DNA from: Collimonas rhizosphaerae
GTDB taxonomy: Bacteria > Pseudomonadota > Gammaproteobacteria > Burkholderiales > Burkholderiaceae_D
Length of the DNA: 64,000 bases
Assembly: GCF_038896935.1 (NCBI RefSeq)
Contig: NZ_JBANDC010000024.1
Location: 1-64,000, forward strand
Reading direction: 5' to 3'
Numbering within the stretch: the stretch's first letter is position 1; each line of letters begins with the position of its first letter. Of this stretch, positions 8,256-16,671 are shown piece by piece. Under the pieces are notes generated by a model that saw nothing but the letters and a program-made list of their open reading frames with translations, was not told the origin of the DNA and made no database searches. The translations under genes and the position numbers were made by a program.

Positions 8256-9098
8256 ATGCAATCCAGCGCCGCCCAGCAGCATGCCAACGCCTTTCACCAG
8301 CTGCACCTCGGCCCTGCGCCGCTGACTTTATTGAATGCCTGGGATGCCGTCAGCGCCCGCATCCTCGAACGCGCCGGCGCCCCGGCCATCGGCACCACCA
8401 GCGCCGGCATGGCCTGGGCCGCCGGTTACGCCGACGGCGAGCAGATGCCGGCGGCTGAACTGCTGGCTGCCTGCGCCCGCATCTGCCGGGTCGCCGGCGT
8501 GCCGGTGAGCGTCGATATCGAGCGCGGTTTCGGCCGCAGCACCGAGGAAGTGTGCGATGTAGTACGAGCATTGGCAGGGATGGGCGTGGCCGGCATCAAC
8601 ATCGAAGACGGCGTACTGCCCGGCACGCGCCAGCTGGCGCCGCCGGAAATCCTGTGCGAGCGCATAGGCGCGCTGCGCAAGATGCTGGCGCAGATGGATG
8701 CGCGGCTGTTTATCAATGCTCGCAGCGACACCTATTTTGTCGCCAACGATGATCCTGTTGCGCGTTATGAAGACACGGTGCGGCGCGCGCAGATGTATGC
8801 GGCGGCCGGCGCCGACGGCATCTTCGTGCCGGGCCTGGCGCGCATCGAAGAGATCGCCCGCTTCACGCAAACAATCCCTCTGCCGGTGAATATCTACGCC
8901 GGTTATGCCGGCGCGCCCGCGGTCGATGTGTTCAGGCAGGCCGGCGTGCGGCGCATCAGTGTTGGCTGCGGCCCCATGCAGTCGGCGCTTGGCCTGCTGC
9001 ACCGGATCGCCGGCGAGGCGCTCGGCCAGGGCAGCTTCGGCGCCATGGGCGACGGCATGCTTGCGGCAGGCGAAATCAACGCTCTTTTTTCCCGCTAA
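8256..9098 (+). CDS. Isocitrate lyase/PEP mutase-family enzyme
   Basis: An alpha/beta-barrel enzyme of about 280 residues. Family marks are LLNAWDAVSARILE, VSVDIERGFG (metal-binding Asp region), GINIEDGVLPG and FINARSDTYF. Members cleave or form C-C or C-P bonds of 2-oxo or 2-methylisocitrate-like acids, but this subgroup is usually uncharacterised. The ATG at 8256 is chosen over the one at 8244 because the GGAGA Shine-Dalgarno sits at 8246-8250, inside the longer reading. It is monocistronic. Confidence 0.85.
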   Translation: MQSSAAQQHANAFHQLHLGPAPLTLLNAWDAVSARILERAGAPAIGTTSAGMAWAAGYADGEQMPAAELLAACARICRVAGVPVSVDIERGFGRSTEEVCDVVRALAGMGVAGINIEDGVLPGTRQLAPPEILCERIGALRKMLAQMDARLFINARSDTYFVANDDPVARYEDTVRRAQMYAAAGADGIFVPGLARIEEIARFTQTIPLPVNIYAGYAGAPAVDVFRQAGVRRISVGCGPMQSALGLLHRIAGEALGQGSFGAMGDGMLAAGEINALFSR

Positions 9099-9328
9099 CT
9101 TCACCATCAGCCTGCGAGGATCCGGCCAGCGTCAGCGATGAAACGCTGGAGGTTTGTCTGCGGGCACATTGGCGGCGTGCGGCCGGCTGAGATGCGCTGC
9201 ACCGCTCCCGATTGCAGCCGGGGTGGTGACAGGCAAACAACCAGATGCCACTAAGCAATATTCTCGCAGGCGCGCTAGAATCCCTCCATCATTTTGTTGT
9301 CCGTCACCTAACCGTTGGAGCTTGATTC

Positions 9329-11101
9329 ATGCTGCGTTCTGCCGTGCTGTCCGCCCTGCTTACCCTCTCCGCCACTCCCTTCACCCACGCCGCCGACCCT
9401 GCCCTGAGCACGGTCGCCGAGCGTTCCGGTTTCCAGAAAACCGGCCGCTACGAAGAAGTCATCGCGCTCTGCGCCGCTTTCCAGAAAGCCTATCCGAAGC
9501 AGGTGCGCTGCACCGAGTTCGGCCGTACGCCGGAAGGCCGGCCGATGCTGGCGCTGATCGCCTCGCGCAGCGGCGCCTTGACCGCGGAAGCCGCGCACAA
9601 GCGCAACCTGCCGGTGCTGCTGATACAGGGCGGCATCCACGCCGGCGAGATCGATGGCAAGGATGCCGGTTTCCTGGCCTTGCGTGAAGCGTTGCAGGAT
9701 ACCTCCGCCAATAGCGTGCTGGACAAGCAGGTGCTGGTCTTCGTGCCGGTGTTCAATATCGACGGCCATGAGCGCTTTGGCCGCTGGAACCGTCCGAACC
9801 AGCGCGGCCCGGAAGAAATGGGCTGGCGCACCACCGGCCAGAACTTCAACCTGAACCGCGACTACGCGAAGGCCGACGCGCCGGAAATGCAGGCCATGCT
9901 GCAGCTGGTCAACCGCTGGGATCCGCTGGCGTATATCGACCTGCATGTCACCGACGGCGCCAAGTTCGAGCACGACGTTTCGATCCAGGTCGAACCGGTG
10001 CACGCCAGCGACCTCGCCCAGCGCAAGGACGGCGAGGCTTTGCGCGACGCTGTCATCAGCGATTTGAGCAAGCAGGGTTCGCTGCCGCTGCCGTTCTACA
10101 TGTCGTTCAAGGTTGACGACGATCCCAGTTCCGGTTTTGTCGACGGCGTCTCGCCGCCGCGTTTTTCAACCGGCTATTTCCATCTGCGCAACCGCTTCGG
10201 CATGCTGGTGGAAACCCACTCCTGGAAAGATTATCCGACCCGGGTGCGCATCACGCACAACACCATTGTCTCGATCATGGCGCAGATCGCCGCGCACGGC
10301 GACGCCTGGCTGAAGAATGCGCAGCAGGCCGACCTGCGCGCCGCCAGGCTGGGCGGCCAGCCGGTTGCGCTGACTTACGAGGCGAGCGAGAAGACCCGTC
10401 CGGTGGCGTTCCGCGGTTATGAATATACGCGCACCCAGTCGGATATTTCGGGCGCGCTGATGACACGCTACGACGAAAGCAAGCCGCAGATCTGGAATGT
10501 GACGGTGCGCGACGACCTGCAGCCGGACCTCAGCGTCAACGCGCCGCAGGCCGGTTACCTGGTGCCGGCGGCGCACGCTGCCTGGGTCGGGCAAAAGCTG
10601 CAGCAGCACGGCATTGCTTTCCGCGTGCTGCCGGCGGCGCTGAACCGGGTAACGCTGGAAACTTTCCGCGCCACCAAGACCGCCTTCGATGCGCAACCGA
10701 TGGAAAGCCACCAGTTGCTCAAGTTGCAAGGCGCCTGGCACAGCGAAACGCGCGACCTCGGCGCCGGCGCCCTGTTCGTGCCGATAGCCCAGGCCAAGGC
10801 GCGGCTGGTGATGGCGTTGCTGGAACCGCAGGCGCCAGACTCATTGGCGGCTTGGGGCCGTTTCAACAATGCCTTCGAGAAGAAGGAGTATATGGAAGCG
10901 TATGTGGCGGAAGATGTCGCGCGCGAACAGCTGGCGGCGGATCCGGCGCTGGCGGCCGAGTTCAAGCAGAAACTGGCCGACGATCCGGCGTTTGCCAAAG
11001 ATCCGGCGGCGCGGCTGGAGTTCTTCGCGCGCCGTCATTCTTCGTGGGATGAGCGCTTTAACCTGTATCCGGTGATGCGGACCGCGGTTGTGCCGGGATA
11101 A
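9329..11101 (+). CDS. Exported M14-family zinc carboxypeptidase
   Basis: A 590-residue protein with a signal peptide ending near THAAD (residue about 22). The M14 zinc site is visible: His and Glu of GGIHAGEIDGKD, a third His in YIDLHVTDG, and the catalytic Glu probably in MLVETHSWKD. RTPEGRPM is the usual substrate-side strand. The long C-terminal part (residues 340-590) carries extra beta-sandwich-like sequence seen in family members with a processing or binding domain. It should act in the periplasm or outside the cell on peptides. GGAG precedes the ATG. Confidence 0.9.
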   Translation: MLRSAVLSALLTLSATPFTHAADPALSTVAERSGFQKTGRYEEVIALCAAFQKAYPKQVRCTEFGRTPEGRPMLALIASRSGALTAEAAHKRNLPVLLIQGGIHAGEIDGKDAGFLALREALQDTSANSVLDKQVLVFVPVFNIDGHERFGRWNRPNQRGPEEMGWRTTGQNFNLNRDYAKADAPEMQAMLQLVNRWDPLAYIDLHVTDGAKFEHDVSIQVEPVHASDLAQRKDGEALRDAVISDLSKQGSLPLPFYMSFKVDDDPSSGFVDGVSPPRFSTGYFHLRNRFGMLVETHSWKDYPTRVRITHNTIVSIMAQIAAHGDAWLKNAQQADLRAARLGGQPVALTYEASEKTRPVAFRGYEYTRTQSDISGALMTRYDESKPQIWNVTVRDDLQPDLSVNAPQAGYLVPAAHAAWVGQKLQQHGIAFRVLPAALNRVTLETFRATKTAFDAQPMESHQLLKLQGAWHSETRDLGAGALFVPIAQAKARLVMALLEPQAPDSLAAWGRFNNAFEKKEYMEAYVAEDVAREQLAADPALAAEFKQKLADDPAFAKDPAARLEFFARRHSSWDERFNLYPVMRTAVVPG

Positions 11102-11138
11102 ACACGTCCGGCTGGGCAGCCGGGCTGCCGGCCGGGAA

Positions 11139-11234
11139 TTACTTCTGGTTGTTGCCGATTTTTTTCGACAGGTAGAAACGCAGGGCAAAGGCGGCGACAA
11201 CGGCGATTAAAGGCAGGGTTTGAACGAAAGTCAT
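11139..11234 (-). CDS. 31-residue putative single-span membrane protein
   Basis: A small ORF with a GGAG box 9 bases upstream of the ATG. It reads MTFVQTLPLIAVVAAFALRF then YLSKKIGNNQK: a hydrophobic helix (about residues 4-21) followed by a basic tail, the layout of a small bacterial membrane peptide. It lies between the convergent M14 and GMC genes. No homologue is recognised; its function is unknown. It is short enough to be missed by gene finders. Confidence 0.5.
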   Translation of the reverse strand: MTFVQTLPLIAVVAAFALRFYLSKKIGNNQK

Positions 11235-11593
11235 GGCAGGGCTCCGGTTAAATAGACTGTGTTGATGCATCGCAGCATATAAAAACGGAGGGTTTATTGC
11301 CAATTCTTATTTCTGATTCCTTATATAAGTTTCGTGAATATCACTCTCGCCGCCGAACCGGCTCCACCATATAAAAAGCCCGCTATCTTTAACGATGCGG
11401 GCTTCCCTGTCTCCTCACCTCTAGAGAGATGGACTCTTTTTTGCGTGAAGCGATACTGAGCCAAAAAACTTTAACCGTCATCATGCGCCGCAACATAGCG
11501 TTGTTTTGCGCCAACAGGCGCATATGCCGCTTGCCTTGTCAGGCTGTTTTCGCGTAGCGGCAGCGATATTCGTCGCTGCCGGCGCCTTTGCCG
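11235..11593. other. Intergenic region downstream of GMC oxidoreductase
   Basis: This 359-base gap contains the GMC-gene terminator (11371-11404) and the promoter region of the 31-residue ORF. The rest shows no ORF or repeat I would call. Confidence 0.5.
11371..11404 (-). terminator. Terminator of the GMC oxidoreductase gene
   Basis: An 8-bp stem AAGCCCGC/GCGGGCTT, 13-nt loop, with a T run on the minus strand. Confidence 0.7.
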
Positions 11594-13189
11594 TCATCGC
11601 CCTTGCCGTATGAAATCCACCGCTTTCTCGGCGATCATGATGGTGGGGGCATTGGTATTGCCGCCGATCAGGGTCGGCATGATGGAGGCATCGACCACCC
11701 GCAGGCCCTGGATGCCGCGCACCCGCAAGGTCGGATCCACCACGGCGGCCTGGTCGACGCCCATCTTGCAGGTGCCCACAGGGTGGTAGACCGTATCGAC
11801 GTGCTGCCTGAGGATGGCGCGTATCTGTTCGTCCGACTGCACGCCTGCGGTGCGTATGTCGCGCGTGCTGTAGGCGGCCAGCGCCGGCGCTTCAAGCAGT
11901 TTGCGGGTGGCCTTGAAGCCGGCCACCATGTCTTCCAGGTCTTGCGGATGGTCCAGGAACTTGGGGTCGATCAGCGGCGCGTCCTGCGGATTGGTGTTGC
12001 GCAGGCTGACGTGTCCCACGCTTTTCGGCCGCAGCAGGCAGACATGGCAGGAGAAACCGTGTCCCCAGCGCAGCTTGCGGGCATGGTTCTCCAGGCAGCC
12101 GACGACAAAATGCAATTGTAGGTCCGGCGCCGGCAAATCCGGCCGGGTCTTTAAAAAACCGCCGCATTCGGCGACATTGCTGCTCAACATGCCGCGCCTT
12201 TCCTTGCGGTAGCGCTGCAGCTCCTTGAACATGCGCAGCGCGCCGCCGGCGGAAATGCCGAAGGTGTCCAGGCTGTCGGACTGATGGCAAAACACAAAGT
12301 CGGGATGATCCTGCAGGTTCTTGCCGACGCCCGGCAAGTGGTGCTGCACGTGAATGCCCAGCTTGCGCAGTTCGGTGCCGTCGCCGATGCCTGACAGCAT
12401 CAGCAGCTGGGGCGACTGGAAAGCGCCGGCGGCCAGGATCACTTCGCGCCGGGCGCGCAGCACACGCAACGTGCCGCCCTGCCGGACTTCAACGCCGACC
12501 GCCCGTCCCTGCTCGATGACGAGGCGTTCGGCATAGGCGCCGGTCTCCACCCTAAGGTTGCTGCGCTGTCCCAGGTGCGGCATCAGGTAAGCGCGCGCGG
12601 CGCTCCAGCGTTCGCCGTTTTTCTGCGTGACCTGGTAAACGCCGAGACCTTCTTGCTGCTCGGCGTTGAAATCCGCGCTCAGCGGATAACCGGCCTGGCG
12701 CGCGGCTTCCAGGTAGTGCTGCTGGATCGGGTTGTCGCTGCGCAGGCCGCTGACCCATAAAGGCCCGTCCTGGCCGTGCCAGGCGTTGGCAAACTGTTCG
12801 TTATGCTCTGATTTCTTGAAATAGGGCAGCACATCGTCGAACGACCAGCCGCTATTGCCGAGCCGGGCCCAATGATCGTAATCGGAACGATGGCCGCGGA
12901 TATAGACCATGGCGTTGATGGCCGATGATCCGCCCAGCGCCTTGCCGCGCGGCTGGTAACCGCGGCGGCCGTCGAGGCCGGCTTGCGGCACGGTCTCGAA
13001 CGCCCAGTTGTTGATCCGGGTCGGCACCATGGCAACCGCGCCGACCGGCATCTTCACCACCCAGCTGTCGCCGCTGCCGCCGGCTTCCAGCAAGCATACC
13101 GATATTCCAGGATCTTCCGTCAGGCGGCCTGCCATGACACTGCCGGCCGAACCGCCGCCTATCACCACGAAGTCGAACTCATCGCTCAC
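11594..13189 (-). CDS. GMC-family FAD oxidoreductase (choline/alcohol dehydrogenase-like)
   Basis: A 531-residue flavoprotein. The ADP-binding motif VVIGGGSAGSVMAGRL is at residues 8-23, GMC signature 1 (QPRGKALGGSSAINAMVYIR) near 79-98, signature 2 (GAFQSPQLLMLSGIG) near 255, and the C-terminal catalytic His/Asn region TVYHPVGTCKMG and GGNTNAPTIMIAEK. It oxidises an alcohol to an aldehyde; choline is one possibility but no betB or transporter neighbour supports it. The start is a GTG at 13189 with GGGAG upstream; the nearby ATG is out of frame. Confidence 0.9.
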   Translation of the reverse strand: MSDEFDFVVIGGGSAGSVMAGRLTEDPGISVCLLEAGGSGDSWVVKMPVGAVAMVPTRINNWAFETVPQAGLDGRRGYQPRGKALGGSSAINAMVYIRGHRSDYDHWARLGNSGWSFDDVLPYFKKSEHNEQFANAWHGQDGPLWVSGLRSDNPIQQHYLEAARQAGYPLSADFNAEQQEGLGVYQVTQKNGERWSAARAYLMPHLGQRSNLRVETGAYAERLVIEQGRAVGVEVRQGGTLRVLRARREVILAAGAFQSPQLLMLSGIGDGTELRKLGIHVQHHLPGVGKNLQDHPDFVFCHQSDSLDTFGISAGGALRMFKELQRYRKERRGMLSSNVAECGGFLKTRPDLPAPDLQLHFVVGCLENHARKLRWGHGFSCHVCLLRPKSVGHVSLRNTNPQDAPLIDPKFLDHPQDLEDMVAGFKATRKLLEAPALAAYSTRDIRTAGVQSDEQIRAILRQHVDTVYHPVGTCKMGVDQAAVVDPTLRVRGIQGLRVVDASIMPTLIGGNTNAPTIMIAEKAVDFIRQGR

Positions 13190-13349
13190 TGTGCGTCTCC
13201 CGCTCTGGTTATATTTATGTGCCTGGACAAGCCAACGGCAACAAATTTAACAGCTGCGGGAGAATCACGCCATGTGGCGGGCTAGAACATTTGTTTCAAT
13301 TACGCAAAATATGCAATCGGGAAACAATCGGGGACATGCGGCAATCGCT

Positions 13350-13574
13350 TCAGTGCGCTTTCGACATGACTACCAGCCATTTGCGAAACAGCAATATTTC
13401 GAGATGGCCAGCCTGGATGCCGGCGTTGCATTCGACCACGGGATTGCTTCGATAGAGGCGCTTGTAGAAATCGCGGCAGATGAACAGCTCACGCTTGCCG
13501 AAGCGCATCAGGATTGAGGAAGGGGTAGACTCCATACCAAAGCGGGAGCCGGAGGTAATGTCCAAGTTCGTCAT
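13350..13574 (-). CDS. SOS-box-preceded small protein, 74 residues, unknown function
   Basis: Codon use in this frame is like its neighbours (G/C-rich third positions), supporting a real gene. The product is basic and mixed in composition, with no signal peptide or long hydrophobic segment: MTNLDITSGSRFGMESTPSS at the N-terminus, the phrase ELFICRDFYKRLYR in the middle and ILLFRKWLVVMSKAH at the end. A near-consensus LexA box lies 47 bp upstream, so damage induction is expected. It could be a cell-division inhibitor or a repair accessory, but no family is recognised. The RBS is weak. A later ATG (residue 14) is a possible start. Confidence 0.6.
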   Translation of the reverse strand: MTNLDITSGSRFGMESTPSSILMRFGKRELFICRDFYKRLYRSNPVVECNAGIQAGHLEILLFRKWLVVMSKAH

Positions 13575-13620
13575 GGCAGCAATTCCAATCTCGTTGAAGG
13601 GAATTGCACTGTACCATAAC

Positions 13621-13640
13621 TACTGTATATGCATACAGTA
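13621..13640 (-). promoter_or_regulatory. LexA-binding site (SOS box)
   Basis: TACTGTATATGCATACAGTA matches the CTGT-N8-ACAG LexA consensus with both flanking TA pairs, an almost perfect dyad. It lies upstream of the 74-residue gene on the minus strand; no plus-strand gene follows it. Confidence 0.8.
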
Positions 13641-13662
13641 AATTGCAGCGTGTCTGTTTTTA

Positions 13663-13688
13663 GTCACGCTGCCGACCGGCAGCGTGAC
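13663..13688 (-). other. Strong GC hairpin between two small genes
   Basis: A perfect 11-bp stem GTCACGCTGCC/GGCAGCGTGAC with a 4-nt loop just after the end of the Tyr/Pro-repeat gene. It lacks a T tract on either side, so it may end or stabilise that transcript rather than being a classical terminator. Confidence 0.5.
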
Positions 13689-13698
13689 CTGATTCTAA

Positions 13699-14019
13699 TC
13701 AACGGCGCCAGCCGCGGTCATGCCAGTAATGGTCATGCCAGCCGCGGCCACCGCGCCAGTATCCCGGACGGCCGTAATAAGCCGGCGGATAGTAGCCAGG
13801 GGCGCCATACACCACGACCGGAGGCGGCCGCACATACACGGGCGGCGGCGGTGCGTAATAAACCGGTGGCGGCGCATAGTAGACCGGCGGCGGTGCGTAG
13901 TAGGCGGGGCCAGGCACACCGATATTCACCGACCAATGTGCTCCGGCAAACGCCGGGGCCGCCGCGAACATGCCGACAGCAAGCATTCCGAACAGGGCAA
14001 CGCGCATGGGGTTTTTCAT
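13699..14019 (-). CDS. Secreted Tyr/Pro-repeat protein, 106 residues
   Basis: The signal peptide (MKNPMRVALFGMLAVGMFAA, cut near AFA-GAHW) is followed by seven-residue repeats of the type YYAPPPV (residues about 40-75) and a Gly/Arg/Trp/His-rich tail (WRGGRGWHDHYWHDRGWRR). Similar proteins are common in Burkholderiales and are presumed envelope or extracellular, with no established function. The frame stays open farther upstream, but the ATG at 14019 gives the signal peptide. Compare the paralogous repeat protein at 42635-43066. Confidence 0.7.
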   Translation of the reverse strand: MKNPMRVALFGMLAVGMFAAAPAFAGAHWSVNIGVPGPAYYAPPPVYYAPPPVYYAPPPPVYVRPPPVVVYGAPGYYPPAYYGRPGYWRGGRGWHDHYWHDRGWRR

Positions 14020-14156
14020 GGCAATTCTCGATGGCTTTGAGTTAAACATGACTATATTTAACCTAATTTTTGAAGGTGGCGCTACGTACAAGTCGTAAGG
14101 CCTGTAACAACATGTATCGCTGTATATGAACTGTGGCTTTTTTCGTACACCCGGGC

Positions 14157-14807
14157 TTAATCGATCGCCAAGTCCTGACGCCTGTAACGGGCAATCGCAA
14201 CCAAGGCCATTGCGATCAGGAAAAATCCCACCAATAGCATGGCGGCATTGGCCATCACCCGCGGATAACCGAGCTGGAGGACATTCAGGAACGGATAGGG
14301 ATAAAAACCCGACAAGCTGCCGCGCACCATTGCCATCACGAAATAAGCCAGCGGGTAGACCAGCCACAGCAGGCTGTCTTTTGCCTGCAGGCCGCTCTTG
14401 ACCGCGAACAGCAGCCAGTACGACACGAACAGCAACGGCACCACGGTGTGCAAACCCTCGTCCGACAGCCTGTGCAGGCCGGTAAACGGCGCATGGTTGC
14501 GCAGCAGGAGGTTGTAGCCAAGGCCGACAAAGATGATGTACAGGGCCATCGCGGTGAGCACCCCGGGCCGTGAGAAAAACCGGCCGGACGCGGAATCAGG
14601 CTGAAGCAGCAGCAGCGTGCAGCACACCGCCAGCAGGACATTGGTAAGGATGGTCAGGTAGCCGAACATGCGCCAGACGGCCTCGCCGTAGGTCATGCCC
14701 TTGGCCACCAGGATCGGGATCGAAATGGAAAATTGCGCGGCGATGGAAAACCATGCAACCAGCGCAATCAGCAGCAGCAACAGCTGCGGTGCGATAGCTT
14801 TTTTCAT
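14157..14807 (-). CDS. Pr6Pr-like integral membrane protein
   Basis: About 216 residues with six hydrophobic segments. It resembles the Pr6Pr (FAR-17a/AIG1-like) membrane family: WFSIAAQFSISI near the N-terminus, FGYLTILTNVLLAV, DEGLHTVVPLLFVSYWLLF and FYPYPFLNV. Function is unknown in bacteria. The ATG at 14807 is preferred; a GTG at 14840 would overlap the end of ribE by 14 bases. It follows ribE closely on the same strand and is probably co-transcribed. Confidence 0.75.
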   Translation of the reverse strand: MKKAIAPQLLLLLIALVAWFSIAAQFSISIPILVAKGMTYGEAVWRMFGYLTILTNVLLAVCCTLLLLQPDSASGRFFSRPGVLTAMALYIIFVGLGYNLLLRNHAPFTGLHRLSDEGLHTVVPLLFVSYWLLFAVKSGLQAKDSLLWLVYPLAYFVMAMVRGSLSGFYPYPFLNVLQLGYPRVMANAAMLLVGFFLIAMALVAIARYRRQDLAID

Positions 14808-14826
14808 GGGCGCATTCCGGGATGCT

Positions 14827-15453
14827 TTAAGAAGCCGCACCCTGGTCGACGCTCAGCATGCGTTCCACATAGCGTGCGATCAGGTCCACTTCCAGGTTGA
14901 CCTGCTTGCCGACCTGCAGATGTTTCAGCGACGTCACTTCAATCGTGTGCGGAATCAGGTTGATCGAAAACAGGCAGCCATCGGCCACATCGTCGACCCG
15001 GTTGACCGTCAGCGAGACGCCGTTGACCACCACCGAGCCCTTGTAGGCAAAATATTTGGCAAGATCGCGCGCAGCCTTGATCACCAGCTCCCAGGACTCG
15101 CCCACCGGCTCGAATTTCTGCACCAGCCCGAGGCCGTCGACATGGCCCGACACCAGGTGGCCGCCCAGGCGGTCGGCCAGGGTCAGGGCCTTTTCCAGGT
15201 TCACTTCGCCGGTGGCGTCGAGGCCGACGGTACGGTTCAGGCTTTCGCGCGAAACGTCGACTTCAAAGCTGCCGGCGCTCTTTTCGACCACGGTCATGCA
15301 GGCGCCGTTGAGGGAAATCGAATCGCCCAGCGCGACATCGGCCAGCGACAGGGCGCCTGCGTCGATCTGGAGCCGGACTCCATCATCGGTACTGGAACCC
15401 AGCGGTTTGACGGAAGTGATTTTGCCGACGGCGGCGACGATACCAGTGAACAT
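14827..15453 (-). CDS. ribE: Riboflavin synthase, alpha chain
   Basis: A 208-residue two-domain lumazine dismutase that makes riboflavin from two molecules of 6,7-dimethyl-8-ribityllumazine. It begins with the diagnostic MFTGIVAAVGKI; the tandem half-repeat motifs SISLNGACMTV and SVVVNGVSLTVN, and GGHLVSGHVDG, are all visible. It starts 17 bases after ribD and forms a ribD-ribE operon. Its substrate enzymes ribH and ribBA are 40 kb away in this window. No FMN riboswitch is seen upstream. Confidence 0.95.
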   Translation of the reverse strand: MFTGIVAAVGKITSVKPLGSSTDDGVRLQIDAGALSLADVALGDSISLNGACMTVVEKSAGSFEVDVSRESLNRTVGLDATGEVNLEKALTLADRLGGHLVSGHVDGLGLVQKFEPVGESWELVIKAARDLAKYFAYKGSVVVNGVSLTVNRVDDVADGCLFSINLIPHTIEVTSLKHLQVGKQVNLEVDLIARYVERMLSVDQGAAS

Positions 15454-15470
15454 GATGGCAATATAAAAAA

Positions 15471-16559
15471 TTAACGGAATCGTGCAAGGATACGCAAATC
15501 CTCGCCTATCTGCTTGATTTCATGAAATTTCAGGCTTAACTTGTCATCCAGGTTTTCCAGCGCCGGCAGGCTGAACATGCCGCGGCCGTCGCCCAGGATC
15601 GAGGGCGCCAGGTAAACCAGCAATTCGTCGACGCAATGTTCGCGGATCAGCGAGGCGTTCAGCTTGGAGCCGGCTTCGACATGCAATTCATTGATCTGGC
15701 GCTTGCCGAGTTCGCGCATGACTTGCGGCAAATCGACCTTGCCGGCGGCGTTCGGCAGCACCACCACTTCAGCGCCCTGCTGCTCCAGCAAAGCCTGTTT
15801 TTCCGGATTGGCGGCAGCGCTGAACACCAGGTTGCCGCCGCCCACCAGGATTTTTGCGTCCGGGCTGATGCTCAGCTTGCTGTCGACGATCACCCGCAGC
15901 GGTTGCCGCGACACCGGCGGCACGGTGCGCACCGTCAGCTGCGGATTGTCTTCTTTCACGGTGCCGATGCCGGTCAGGATGGCGCCGGCGCGGGCGCGCC
16001 ACATGTGGCCGTCGTCGCGTGCCGCCTGCGAGGTGATCCACTGGCTCAGGCCGTTATGCAGCGCGGTCTTGCCGTCCAGGCTGGCGGCCACTTTCAGCCT
16101 GACCCAGGGCTTGCCGGTTTGCATGCGCGTGAAGAACCCGATATTCAGCTCGCGCGCCTGCGCCGCCAGGACGCCCGATTCGACCGCGACCCCTGCCGCC
16201 TGCAGGCGCGCCATGCCCTGCCCCGCCACAAGCGGATTGGGATCGCCTATGGCCGCAACTACCTTGGCTACGCCGGCCTGCACCAAGGCATCGGCGCAAG
16301 GCGGCGTGCGGCCGAAATGACTGCAAGGCTCGAGCGTGACGTAGACGGTGGCGCCGCGCACATCGTGGCCCTTGGCGGCAGCATCCTGCAGCGCCTGGAT
16401 CTCGGCGTGGTTACCGCCCGGCGGCTGGGTGAACCCGCTGCCGATGACCTGGCCGTCCTTGACGATCACGCAGCCGACGGCGGGATTCGGCGCACTTGAC
16501 AGCAGGCCGTTTTCGGCGAGCTGCAGGGCTTGCGACATCAACTGTTCAGCCGCGCTCAT
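15471..16559 (-). CDS. ribD: Bifunctional pyrimidine deaminase/reductase of riboflavin synthesis
   Basis: 362 residues, the usual RibD length. The N-terminal deaminase domain has the zinc site HAEIQAL and TLEPCSHFGRTPPCADALV (about residues 48-90). The C-terminal reductase domain (150-362) contains VRLKVAASLDGKTAL and the SKLNASLI strand. It performs the second and third steps from GTP. The frame is open far upstream, but MSAAEQLMSQALQLAENG at 16559 matches the family start. First gene of the ribD-ribE pair. Confidence 0.93.
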   Translation of the reverse strand: MSAAEQLMSQALQLAENGLLSSAPNPAVGCVIVKDGQVIGSGFTQPPGGNHAEIQALQDAAAKGHDVRGATVYVTLEPCSHFGRTPPCADALVQAGVAKVVAAIGDPNPLVAGQGMARLQAAGVAVESGVLAAQARELNIGFFTRMQTGKPWVRLKVAASLDGKTALHNGLSQWITSQAARDDGHMWRARAGAILTGIGTVKEDNPQLTVRTVPPVSRQPLRVIVDSKLSISPDAKILVGGGNLVFSAAANPEKQALLEQQGAEVVVLPNAAGKVDLPQVMRELGKRQINELHVEAGSKLNASLIREHCVDELLVYLAPSILGDGRGMFSLPALENLDDKLSLKFHEIKQIGEDLRILARFR

Positions 16560-16671
16560 GGAAAAAACCTGGAAATCATGTGAAAGCCGTGAGAAAGGAT
16601 AGATGCGTTGATTGTACAAAAATATGCCGACGCCATCGTTAATTAAAATGCGATGCCGGGTATTGCCGGCT

